Positions 1 through 6,003 of a stretch of 7,229 bases of DNA are shown in pieces. A program made the translations under genes and the position numbers. The number at the start of each line of letters is the position of its first letter. The stretch's first letter is position 1. The DNA lies in NCBI GenBank assembly GCA_964554665.1, contig CAZKPP010000087.1, positions 1 to 7,229 of the forward strand, read 5' to 3'. This DNA comes from UBA3263 sp964554665 (GTDB lineage Bacteria > Bacteroidota > Bacteroidia > Bacteroidales > Muribaculaceae). The notes under the pieces were generated by a model. The model made no database searches, was not told the origin of the DNA, and saw nothing but the letters and a program-made list of their open reading frames with translations.

Positions 1-921
1 CATGCCATACCAGTTGGCAACCTGTTCTTTCCAATACTGCTGCCATTTGGTCAGCGTGTGCTTTTCGAGCATCTTGTGGGCGGCGATGATCAGCATCGGG
101 CCTGCAGCCTCGAAGCCTACGCGGCCTTTAATGCCGATTATGGTGTCGCCGATATGCATGTCGCGGCCGATTCCGAACTTGGAGCCTGCAGCTTCAATTG
201 CGCGGATGGCGTCGACCTTGCTGGCAAACGGGCGGCCGTTGACAGCCGCTATTTCGCCCTTTTCAAAGGTGATTTTCAGCGTTTCTTCTTCCGTTGCGGT
301 GACCTGCGAGGGATATGCGCTGTCGGGCAACGTAAGTTCCGATTTCAGGGTCTCCTTGCCGCCGATGCTGGTGCCCCATAGGCCCTTGTTGATGGAATAT
401 TCCATCTTTTTGAAATCAGCCTCAAAACCATGTTCTTTAAGGTAGTTGATTTCATATTCGCGGGTGAGGGTCAGGTCGCGCGTGGGGGTGATGATTTCAA
501 TATTGGGGGCGAGAATCTGGAAGGTCAGGTCAAAGCGAACCTGGTCGTTGCCGGCGCCGGTCGAGCCGTGGGCCACGCAGTGTGCGCCAATCTCCTTGGC
601 ATACTCAATAATGGCAATGGCCTGGAAGGTGCGCTCGGAGCTGACGGAGATAGGATAAGTGCCGTTGCGCAGAATATTGCCGTAGACCATATAGCGGATA
701 CATTTGTCGTAATACATCTCGGTGATGTCGAGAGTGGCATGACTAACCGCGCCCAACTCGTATGCCCGCTTTTCGATATTAGCGAGTTCTTCGAGCGTAA
801 AACCGCCGGTATTGGCAATTGCGGTGTGTACTTCATATCCGAGGTCTTCGGTAAGATATTTTACGGCAAACGAGGTGTCGAGGCCGCCGCTGAAGGCGAG
901 CAACACTTTTTTCTTTTCCAT
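1..921 (-). CDS. argG: Argininosuccinate synthase, C-terminus cut by the window edge
   Basis: ArgG joins citrulline and aspartate, using ATP, to form argininosuccinate in the cytoplasm, the penultimate step of arginine synthesis. The translation from the ATG at 921 begins MEKKKVLLAFSGGLDTS, and SGGLDTS (residues 11-17) is the family's ATP-binding PP-loop. Further family signatures are SVSSER (92-97), AHGSTGAGNDQVRF (117-130) and YSINKGLWG (175-183). The reading frame stays open for 307 codons to base 1. The family is usually about 400 residues, so roughly the last 90-95 are missing only because the window ends. The gene starts 13 bases after the stop of the upstream acyltransferase gene, so the two are almost certainly co-transcribed from the promoter near 1700. 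I infer that further arg genes lie beyond the left edge. Identification is secure. Confidence 0.95.
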   Translation of the reverse strand, partial: MEKKKVLLAFSGGLDTSFAVKYLTEDLGYEVHTAIANTGGFTLEELANIEKRAYELGAVSHATLDITEMYYDKCIRYMVYGNILRNGTYPISVSSERTFQAIAIIEYAKEIGAHCVAHGSTGAGNDQVRFDLTFQILAPNIEIITPTRDLTLTREYEINYLKEHGFEADFKKMEYSINKGLWGTSIGGKETLKSELTLPDSAYPSQVTATEEETLKITFEKGEIAAVNGRPFASKVDAIRAIEAAGSKFGIGRDMHIGDTIIGIKGRVGFEAAGPMLIIAAHKMLEKHTLTKWQQYWKEQVANWYGM

Positions 922-934
922 GGCTGATTTTGGT

Positions 935-1552
935 CTATTTTAGATGAAATATTTTGGCTATTTTGTTTTTAACATACATAACATAGGGGGCGAAGCGGCC
1001 GCGGCGCGGAGCCTGCTGCGCCGGGTCATACAACATGCCGGTGCAAAGACACATCCTGCGCTTGTTGCGCTGCAGAATATCGTAGTTGCAGCAGCCCTCG
1101 CAACCCTTCCAGAACTCGTCGTCGGCAGTCAGCTCGCTGAACGTAACGGGAATATAGCCCATGCGCGAGTTGAGTTTCATAACCGGCAGCGACGTGGTTA
1201 TGGAAAATATCTTGGCAAAGGGGAAGCGGGTACGCGCCAACTCAAAGGTTTTTTCTTTAATTGCCTTGGCCAGGCCTAAGTGGCGATACTCGGGGTCTAC
1301 AATCAGGCCCGATGTTGCAACATAGTCGCCATGGCCCCAGCACTCTATATAGCTGAAGCCGACAAGGCGGTCGCCGTCGAGAGCCACCACGGCTTTCCCT
1401 CCGGTGATTTTCGAGGCTATGTATTCATTGCTGCGGCGCGCAATGCCGGTGCCGCGCTGCAAAGCGGATTCATATATAAGATTGCAGATGTGTTCTGCAT
1501 AAACCGCATGCTGCGGCTCGGCGAACATCACCTTTACGGAATTTCCGTTCAT
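935..1552 (-). CDS. GNAT acyltransferase, probable N-acylglutamate synthase of arginine synthesis
   Basis: This 205-residue protein has a GNAT fold: beta-strand/helix start around residues 6-35, and the acyl-CoA pyrophosphate-binding segment VDPEYRHLGLAKAI (85-98) with the R-x-x-G-x-A signature. The C-terminal third carries a Cys cluster, CEGCC (151-155) and CLC (168-170), followed by TGMLYDP, which could bind a metal. It lies directly before argG. From memory, Bacteroides and related bacteria have a similar GNAT gene next to argG, proposed to make N-acetyl- or N-succinylglutamate in place of a classical ArgA or ArgJ; members of this phylum use succinylated intermediates. The substrate here is inferred from context only. 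The start ATG at 1552 is preceded by an A-rich stretch on its own strand. The basic tail (about 183-205) looks lineage-specific. The GNAT assignment is firm and the pathway role is likely. Confidence 0.8.
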   Translation of the reverse strand: MNGNSVKVMFAEPQHAVYAEHICNLIYESALQRGTGIARRSNEYIASKITGGKAVVALDGDRLVGFSYIECWGHGDYVATSGLIVDPEYRHLGLAKAIKEKTFELARTRFPFAKIFSITTSLPVMKLNSRMGYIPVTFSELTADDEFWKGCEGCCNYDILQRNKRRMCLCTGMLYDPAQQAPRRGRFAPYVMYVKNKIAKIFHLK

Positions 1553-1602
1553 TATTATTTTTTTGTGTGAAATTATTGGATTGTTTTGACTATTGCATTC
1601 AA

Positions 1603-1662
1603 GTGCACCAACACGGTGCGGACGCGATTTTTCGCGTCCCTACATTCGTCGTCGCTTAATGT
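1603..1662. repeat. Cluster of three stem-loops in the arg operon leader, REP-like
   Basis: Three adjacent inverted repeats are visible. GCACC (1605-1609) pairs with GGTGC (1615-1619). GGACGCGA (1620-1627) pairs with TCGCGTCC (1632-1639) around a TTTT loop, a perfect 8-bp stem. ACATT (1642-1646) pairs with AATGT (1658-1662). Neither strand has a T-run after the strong stem, so it is not a standard intrinsic terminator. The central motif resembles short intergenic palindromes of the form TAGGGACGCGA...TCGCGTCC that I remember as dispersed repeats in this phylum. Only one copy is in the window, so the repeat status cannot be shown here. Confidence 0.5.
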
Positions 1663-1681
1663 CGGAGTGTACCTTTTCCAT
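1640..1681 (-). CDS. Candidate arginine leader peptide MEKVHSDIKRRRM
   Basis: A 13-codon ORF (ATG at 1681-1679, TAG at 1642-1640) lies between the predicted promoter and the arginine-pathway acyltransferase gene. It contains three consecutive CGA arginine codons (1646-1654) just before its Met-stop end, and an 8-bp GC-rich hairpin starts right after the stop. A run of codons for the end product followed by RNA structure is the layout of amino-acid attenuators, so a role in arginine-dependent control is possible. Points against it: no U-run follows either hairpin, the predicted transcript start is only about 5-8 bases before the ATG, and the sequence may be part of a dispersed palindromic repeat. 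This is inference, not an established gene. Confidence 0.33.
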   Translation of the reverse strand: MEKVHSDIKRRRM

Positions 1682-1692
1682 ATTTGATGGTG

Positions 1693-1723
1693 CAAATTTA
1701 AAAATAATTTCGTTTTCTACAAA
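1693..1723 (-). promoter_or_regulatory. Promoter of the acyltransferase-argG operon
   Basis: Read on the minus strand, TTTG (1723-1720) is followed after 19 bases by TAAATTTG (1700-1693). This matches the Bacteroides primary sigma factor consensus of TTTG at -33 and TAnnTTTG at -7. Transcription would start near 1686-1689, leaving a leader of about 135 bases before the acyltransferase ATG. No other good match was seen on this strand in the gap. Confidence 0.7.
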
Positions 1724-1729
1724 AAAAAC

Positions 1730-1760
1730 TTGCATGATAACAAAAATTTAGTTAAATTTG
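1730..1760 (+). promoter_or_regulatory. Promoter of rprX-rprY
   Basis: TTG (1730-1732) is followed after 20 bases by TAAATTTG (1753-1760), an exact match to the TAnnTTTG -7 element. The predicted start is about 1765, leaving a leader of about 75 bases before rprX. A second TAAATTTG at 1800-1807 lacks a properly spaced TTG and is a weaker alternative. The -33 element lies only six bases from that of the divergent arg promoter, so the two polymerases would bind back to back. Confidence 0.7.
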
Positions 1761-1839
1761 CACTTAAAAGTTAACACCCTCATTAAACTAAACAACTATT
1801 AAATTTGTTAATTTTTTAAAATTCCGCTTCTAAAACCGA

Positions 1840-3306
1840 ATGAAAAAGTCTACGATTTGGTTCCTGACCATAACTATGGTTCTTACTTTCATCGGGCTCA
1901 TATACGTGCAGTTCCTGTATATGAGCTCCATGGTGCGCATGCGCAACGACCAGTTCGATGAAAACGTAAGCCGTTCGCTTTATGCAGTTTCCGTTATGCT
2001 CGAACAAATCGAAGCCAAACACTTCCTCGAAGAAAACATGGTTGCCCTCGAAGACTTCACTTCAATCAAAGCCGCACGCTCCGGCGAAGGCGTAGCCATG
2101 AATTTCACCACTCCAGGCGGAGTTTCCGGCAACCTTACGGTCGACCACTCCAAACTCCACGGTCAATATCTTTATCAGCGCGGACTGCTCGACGAAGTGA
2201 TTCTCAAAATCATTTCGCAAGGCTCAACCCGCCCCATTTCGCAACGAGCCGACTCCGCGCTGGTGCGCTCGCTGCTCCACTCCGAGCTTGCCAACTACGG
2301 CATCGACATCCCCTTCGATTTCGCCGTTACCAACCGCTACCACACCCTGATTTATCGCTCCGAAGGCTTTCCGCTCGCCTCAGCCAAAGCCCTGCGCAAT
2401 AATCCCGACGTCTTTTCAACCGTTCTGTTCCCCAACGACCCCCAAACGCGCATCAACTACCTAAACGTATATTTCCCCACGCGAAAAAACTACATCTTCT
2501 CGTCGATTCGCTTCATGATTCCGTCAATGATTTTCACCTTCATAATGCTCATGATATTCATCTATGCCATCATGACCGCATTCAAGCAGAAGAAAATCAA
2601 CGAAATGAAAACCGACTTCATCAACAACATGACCCACGAGCTGAAAACCCCGATCAGCTCCATATCCCTGGCCGGACAGATGCTCGCCGACCCGGCGGTC
2701 CGCAAAAGCGAAACCATGATGAAACACGTTTCCGACGTGATTCAAGACGACACCCGCCGCCTCCGCTTCCTGGTGGAAACCGTGCTGCAGATGTCGCTCT
2801 ACTACCAGCAGGAGCAGGTTCTAAACCTGACCGACGTCAACGCCAACGACGCCATTTCATCCATTGCCCACAACTTCAAGCTCAAGGTTGAAAAATTCGG
2901 CGGCTCGCTATCTACCAGTCTCGACGCACCCAATTCGCGCGTAGAAGTCGACGAAATGCACTTCACCAACGTTATTTTCAACCTGCTCGACAACGCCCTG
3001 AAATATCGACGCAAAGACACTCCCGTAAAACTCTCCATAGCAACCTCAAATCCCAACCCCAAAACCCTCAGAATCGACATTTCCGACAACGGCATAGGTA
3101 TCAAACGCGACGACCTTACAAAGATTTTCGATAAGTTCTATCGCGTAAACACCGGCAACCGCCACGACGTTAAAGGCTTTGGCCTCGGCCTGGCCTACGT
3201 CAAGAAAATGGTCGGCGACTTCGGCGGCGAAATCTCCGTTGACTCCGAGCTCGGCATCGGAACCCGATTCTCAATTACCCTCCCTATTTTGACACAAAAT
3301 AAATAA
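1840..3306 (+). CDS. rprX: RprX-like sensor histidine kinase
   Basis: This 488-residue inner-membrane kinase is the sensor of a two-component system. It senses an unknown signal, autophosphorylates, and passes phosphate to the regulator encoded next. Order of parts: transmembrane helix 1 (about 7-28), a periplasmic sensor region (about 30-222) with no recognised domain, transmembrane helix 2 (about 225-248), the dimerisation/phosphoacceptor domain with MTHELKTP (His266), and the catalytic ATPase domain with N box NLLDNALKYR (381-390), G1 box DISDNGIGI (413-421), F box FDKFYRV (430-436) and G2 box GFGLGL (446-451). All catalytic motifs are intact. Length, layout and the partner match RprX of Bacteroides fragilis, first described for effects on tetracycline resistance. 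The gene is GC-rich with C-ending codons. The RprX name rests on recall and on the strong RprY match. Confidence 0.85.
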   Translation: MKKSTIWFLTITMVLTFIGLIYVQFLYMSSMVRMRNDQFDENVSRSLYAVSVMLEQIEAKHFLEENMVALEDFTSIKAARSGEGVAMNFTTPGGVSGNLTVDHSKLHGQYLYQRGLLDEVILKIISQGSTRPISQRADSALVRSLLHSELANYGIDIPFDFAVTNRYHTLIYRSEGFPLASAKALRNNPDVFSTVLFPNDPQTRINYLNVYFPTRKNYIFSSIRFMIPSMIFTFIMLMIFIYAIMTAFKQKKINEMKTDFINNMTHELKTPISSISLAGQMLADPAVRKSETMMKHVSDVIQDDTRRLRFLVETVLQMSLYYQQEQVLNLTDVNANDAISSIAHNFKLKVEKFGGSLSTSLDAPNSRVEVDEMHFTNVIFNLLDNALKYRRKDTPVKLSIATSNPNPKTLRIDISDNGIGIKRDDLTKIFDKFYRVNTGNRHDVKGFGLGLAYVKKMVGDFGGEISVDSELGIGTRFSITLPILTQNK

Positions 3307-3320
3307 TACATATAACAACC

Positions 3321-4019
3321 ATGGAAGAAAAAACCAGAATTCTGCTCTGCGAAGACGACGAAAACCTCGGCATGCTCCTTCGCGAATACCTCCAGGCCAA
3401 AGGCTTCGAGGCTGAACTTTACCCCGACGGCGACCAAGGCTACAAAGCCTTCCTGAAAGGAAAATACGACCTCTGCGTGCTCGACGTAATGATGCCCGAA
3501 AAAGACGGCTTTCAGGTTGCCCAGGAAATCCGCAACGTCAACTCCGAAGTGCCCATCATTTTCCTCTCGGCCCGCGCTCTGAAGGAAGACATCCTCTCCG
3601 GCTTCAAAATCGGTGCCGACGACTACATCACCAAACCCTTCTCGATGGAAGAACTCGTGTTCCGCATCGAAGCAATCTTGCGCCGCGTCCAGGGCAAGCG
3701 CGACAAGGACGTTACCGTATTCCACCTCGGCAAACTCACCTTCGACACCCAGAAGCAAACCCTTATCAACGGCGACAAGTCAACCAAACTCACCACCAAA
3801 GAGAGCGAACTGCTAACCCTGCTCTGCAACCACGCCAACGAAATCCTTGAGCGCAACTATGCCCTCAAAACCATTTGGATTGACGATAACTACTTCAACG
3901 CCCGCTCTATGGACGTCTACATCACCAAACTTCGCAAACACCTCCGCGAAGACCCCTCCATTGAAATCATCAACATCCACGGCAAAGGCTACAAACTCAT
4001 CGTCCCCAACGCCGACTAA
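3321..4019 (+). CDS. rprY: RprY-like OmpR-family response regulator
   Basis: This is the 232-residue cytoplasmic DNA-binding partner of the kinase encoded 14 bases upstream. The receiver domain (about 5-120) has the acidic pair Asp12/Asp13, phosphoacceptor Asp55 in VLDVMMP, switch Ser83 in LSAR, and Lys105 in ITKPF. A winged-helix output domain follows (about 134-229), with TTKESELLTLL, then RSMDVYITKLRKHL as the recognition region, and a closing NIHGKGYKL hairpin. All phosphotransfer residues are present, so it should be a normal phosphorylation-dependent regulator. The sequence closely resembles RprY of Bacteroides and Porphyromonas. The ATG at 3321 is preceded by an AT-rich, SD-less region, usual for this phylum. 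An intrinsic terminator ends the operon just downstream. Target genes cannot be read from the window, although the operon's own divergent promoter region is a natural candidate. Confidence 0.9.
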   Translation: MEEKTRILLCEDDENLGMLLREYLQAKGFEAELYPDGDQGYKAFLKGKYDLCVLDVMMPEKDGFQVAQEIRNVNSEVPIIFLSARALKEDILSGFKIGADDYITKPFSMEELVFRIEAILRRVQGKRDKDVTVFHLGKLTFDTQKQTLINGDKSTKLTTKESELLTLLCNHANEILERNYALKTIWIDDNYFNARSMDVYITKLRKHLREDPSIEIINIHGKGYKLIVPNAD

Positions 4020-4040
4020 CCCCTCTTTTTAAGATAAATG

Positions 4041-4080
4041 AACAGTCCGACCTCCTAAACGGAAGCCGGACTGTTTTTTA
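4041..4080 (+). terminator. Intrinsic terminator after rprY
   Basis: AACAGTCCG (4041-4049) pairs perfectly with CGGACTGTT (4067-4075). The stem can extend inside by TCC (4053-4055) with GGA (4061-4063), and a run of six T (4074-4079) follows. It lies 21 bases after the rprY stop and isolates rprXY from the next unit. Confidence 0.9.
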
Positions 4081-4129
4081 TCACACCTATAATAATAAGC
4101 CCACACATTAAAGAAAGTAAACCTATAAG

Positions 4130-4160
4130 TTGCAACTTTTAAATATTTTTCTTAACTTTG
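4130..4160 (+). promoter_or_regulatory. Promoter of the toxin-antitoxin-like unit
   Basis: TTG (4130-4132), a 20-base spacer, then TAACTTTG (4153-4160) match the Bacteroides -33/-7 consensus. The predicted start is about 4165, about 20 bases before the first ATG. Since the rprY terminator lies upstream, this unit appears to be transcribed on its own. Autoregulation by the helix-turn-helix product would be expected for this kind of module, but no operator was identified. Confidence 0.7.
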
Positions 4161-4185
4161 CACATACTAAAAGCGTTTACAAGAT

Positions 4186-4737
4186 ATGAAGTTCGTAAGG
4201 ATAATTCCGAAATACAACCATCTATGGGCCGTAAAATCAACCGATGAAGAAGTTGACGAGTTGACGCTATTGTTTCGTAAGTGGAACAATGCCGAATACC
4301 TCCTTGATTTCTTTATGGAGAATTTTGATGACCTTAAAAGCTTCTTTAAAATTGAACGTCTCGACCGTGCCGTTGAAGACACTCTTGAAGATTCAGAAGC
4401 GCTTCAAGAAATGATTCTTGATTTTCCTTACACAGAGCATCTTGACGAATTATTCAAGCCACTTGATATTTCTGATAAGCGACTATCGGAATTGACACGC
4501 GAGAAAGCACGGAACTGGGACAGAGACAGGCACGCAAGCTGGCTAAGGATTTATGCAATCAGGTTGGAGCCAAACGTTTATGTAGTTACAGGTGGGGCCA
4601 TAAAGTTGACAAGAACGATGCAAGAGCGTGAACATACAGCACTTGAACTTAATAAGCTCAACCGTTGCAAAGCCTTCTTAAAGGCAAATGGAGTGTTCGA
4701 CCAAGATAGTTTTATCGACCTTAATAATGAAGAATAA
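4186..4737 (+). CDS. Putative RelE/HigB-like toxin with an extended N-terminus
   Basis: This 183-residue cytoplasmic protein has no signal peptide or membrane segment. Its C-terminal part, SWLRIYAIRLEPNVYVVTGG followed by AIKLTRTMQEREHTALEL (about 118-155), has the pattern of the RelE/HigB (Gp49-like) ribosome-dependent mRNA-cleaving toxin fold: beta strands, then a basic KxTRTMQxRE turn and a long helix. The first 105 or so residues are acidic and helical (WNNAEYLLDFFMENFDDLKSFF) and are not in the compact toxins, which are usually about 90-120 residues. The helix-turn-helix gene follows after one base, in the toxin-first order typical of HigBA-type pairs. Codons are AT-richer than those of rprY, suggesting acquisition. 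I recognise this as a protein type seen in Bacteroidales beside XRE regulators, usually annotated hypothetical. The toxin function is inferred from the C-terminal pattern and the neighbour. Confidence 0.6.
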   Translation: MKFVRIIPKYNHLWAVKSTDEEVDELTLLFRKWNNAEYLLDFFMENFDDLKSFFKIERLDRAVEDTLEDSEALQEMILDFPYTEHLDELFKPLDISDKRLSELTREKARNWDRDRHASWLRIYAIRLEPNVYVVTGGAIKLTRTMQEREHTALELNKLNRCKAFLKANGVFDQDSFIDLNNEE

Positions 4738-4738
4738 C

Positions 4739-5038
4739 ATGGCAAGTAAAGCAATTAAATTTTTAGAAACCCACCAAAGCGAAACACCGTCTCGCTTTGT
4801 AGAAGAAGCCTGTTGGCGCAAAGAAAATGCAAGTTGGCTCCGCTGGTCTCGTCAACTTGCCGTTACGCTTATCGGATATATGCAGGATAACGGACTTAAG
4901 CGCGCAGACCTCGCTTCCAAACTGGGCGTTACACCTCAATATGTCAGCAAACTTCTTTCAGGCTCTGAAAACCTCAGTTTCAAAAGCATAGCCAATATTG
5001 AGGACAAACTGGGCATATCTTGTCTTGTTATTGCCTGA
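4739..5038 (+). CDS. XRE-type helix-turn-helix protein, probable antitoxin
   Basis: This 99-residue DNA-binding protein carries an XRE/Cro-type helix-turn-helix at about 54-92 (LKRADLASKLGVTPQYVSKL, then LSGSENLSFKSIANIEDKLGI). The QYVSK.L.G.ENLS pattern is very typical of a small Bacteroidales regulator family. The N-terminal part (about 1-50, with ACWRKENASWLRWSRQLA) is helical and probably contacts the partner protein. It is read with the preceding toxin-like gene and most likely neutralises that protein and represses their shared promoter; this is inference from the module layout. I chose the ATG at 4739 because A-rich sequence precedes it and it begins one base after the upstream stop. 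An in-frame ATG at 4727 would overlap the upstream gene by 11 bases and add four residues. The more distant ATG at 4688 lies well inside the upstream gene and is unlikely. Confidence 0.82.
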   Translation: MASKAIKFLETHQSETPSRFVEEACWRKENASWLRWSRQLAVTLIGYMQDNGLKRADLASKLGVTPQYVSKLLSGSENLSFKSIANIEDKLGISCLVIA

Positions 5039-5074
5039 ACAAACTAAAGTTTGAACCAAGGGCGGCCGGAAAGC

Positions 5075-5096
5075 GTTTTATAAGAAACTATAAAAC
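5075..5096. promoter_or_regulatory. 8-bp inverted repeat upstream of the hydrolase gene, possible operator
   Basis: GTTTTATA (5075-5082) and TATAAAAC (5089-5096) form a perfect inverted repeat around a six-base spacer, ending 11 bases before the hydrolase ATG. A second one, CAAACT-AA-AGTTTG (5040-5053), lies just after the antitoxin stop. Neither has a T-run, so neither is a strong terminator. No TAnnTTTG promoter was found in this 69-base gap, so the hydrolase gene may depend on read-through or on a different promoter type. Confidence 0.35.
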
Positions 5097-5107
5097 ACAC
5101 AAAAATT

Positions 5108-5848
5108 ATGACTGAAGTAACATATCTTGACCATAGCGGCTTCGCCATTACTACCGACGACGCTATACTCGTGTTCGACTACTACCGCGACCCCTCCCAT
5201 GCCCTCCACAAACTGCTGAACCATAACCCGGAAAAACCTGTTACCTTCTTCGCATCTCATCGCCACCCCGACCACTACAACCCCGGAATCTTTGAGATAG
5301 CCCAGAACCACCGACGCACCTATATTCTATCGAACGACATTCCCGCCGAAAAAATCCCCACCCGCCTCAACGTTCAGGGCATGAGCCCCGGCGACATCGT
5401 CGAAAACGTACCCGGCTGCCGACGCATAAAAGCCTACGGCTCAACAGACGTCGGCCTCTCATTCTTCGTAACCACCACCGACGGCACAACCATCTTCCAT
5501 GCCGGCGACCTCAACCTCTGGCACTGGAAAGACCAATACACCGACCGCCAGATAGTGCGCGCATCCCAAAAATTCGACACCGTACTCCACTCCATAGCCG
5601 ACGAAGTTTCCGAAATCGACATCTGCATGTTCCCCGTCGACCCCCGTCAAGGCACCGACTTTGCCGAAGGCGCCCACCGCTTCCTGCAGGTCATCGACAT
5701 CAAAAACTTCTTCCCCATGCACTTCTGGGGCCAATACCAAGAAGCCTGCGACTTCCCCGTCTACGCCCCCTCATCCTCCACCGCCTACCACTGCCTCCAC
5801 TCCCCCGGCCAAACCCTCGACCTCACCCCCGCCCATCACCCCGCCTAA
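5108..5848 (+). CDS. UlaG-like metallo-beta-lactamase-fold hydrolase
   Basis: This 246-residue cytoplasmic protein has the metallo-beta-lactamase fold. It opens with a strand and HSGF (9-12), as in the UlaG-like branch, then the metal-binding motif SHRHPDH (50-56: His51, His53, Asp55, His56), the bridging aspartate in HAGDLNLWHW (Asp134), and a C-terminal histidine in FFPMHFW (His205). The histidine normally found between motif 2 and the AGD motif is not obvious; that place reads AYGSTDVGLSF (109-119). Relatives hydrolyse lactones, phosphoesters or other small molecules, and the substrate here cannot be predicted. Codons are strongly GC-rich and C-ending, like rprXY and unlike the two adjacent AT-rich units, which suggests a native gene that once stood closer to rprY. 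The ATG at 5108 follows an A-rich stretch. A terminator follows. Confidence 0.82.
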   Translation: MTEVTYLDHSGFAITTDDAILVFDYYRDPSHALHKLLNHNPEKPVTFFASHRHPDHYNPGIFEIAQNHRRTYILSNDIPAEKIPTRLNVQGMSPGDIVENVPGCRRIKAYGSTDVGLSFFVTTTDGTTIFHAGDLNLWHWKDQYTDRQIVRASQKFDTVLHSIADEVSEIDICMFPVDPRQGTDFAEGAHRFLQVIDIKNFFPMHFWGQYQEACDFPVYAPSSSTAYHCLHSPGQTLDLTPAHHPA

Positions 5849-5874
5849 TCCCCCCATACTCCCCCCTACTACCC
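5826..5874 (-). other. G-run tract on the minus strand, candidate G-quadruplex
   Basis: The plus strand holds six C-runs of three or more at 5826-5830, 5832-5834, 5839-5842, 5850-5855, 5861-5866 and 5872-5874, separated by 1, 4, 7, 5 and 5 bases. On the minus strand this satisfies the usual G3+N1-7 quadruplex pattern. It spans the last codons of the hydrolase gene and the spacer before its terminator. Formation in the cell is not shown. Confidence 0.45.
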
Positions 5875-5917
5875 AAAGAGGCTGTCTAACTATAAGTGTT
5901 AGACACCCTCTTTTTTA
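5875..5917 (+). terminator. Intrinsic terminator after the hydrolase gene
   Basis: AAAGAGG (5875-5881) and TGTCTAAC (5883-5890) pair with GTTAGACA (5898-5905) and the CCTC plus T-run at 5907-5916, with one C-C mismatch and a seven-base loop. Six T (5911-5916) follow. It separates the hydrolase gene from hsdR. Confidence 0.88.
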
Positions 5918-6003
5918 TGGGATTTCTTGCTTGGGTTCAATATCGCCAAGTCGGCAACATTATTGTGTTGATTGTTTCCAGCGGCTTTGTCAAAAAAATT
6001 TAC

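Noticed and set aside
430..927. 165-codon plus-strand ORF over argG
   Set aside because: It is antisense to the clearly conserved argG frame and its translation has no recognisable motif. The overlapping ORF at 58-381 is the same kind of shadow.
944..1570. Two plus-strand ORFs opposite the acyltransferase gene
   Set aside because: The minus-strand frame has GNAT motifs and fits the arg operon; these are mirror frames.
1620..1640. GC-rich hairpin as an intrinsic terminator
   Set aside because: The stem is strong but no T-run follows on either strand, so a standard terminator is not supported.
3195..3758. 187-codon minus-strand ORF across the rprX-rprY junction
   Set aside because: It spans two well-supported genes in antisense. 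The open frame results from GC-rich, C-ending codons on the plus strand.
5918..6003. Possible gene remnant or attachment site between the terminator and hsdR
   Set aside because: No conserved peptide, direct repeat or tRNA-like sequence was found there.
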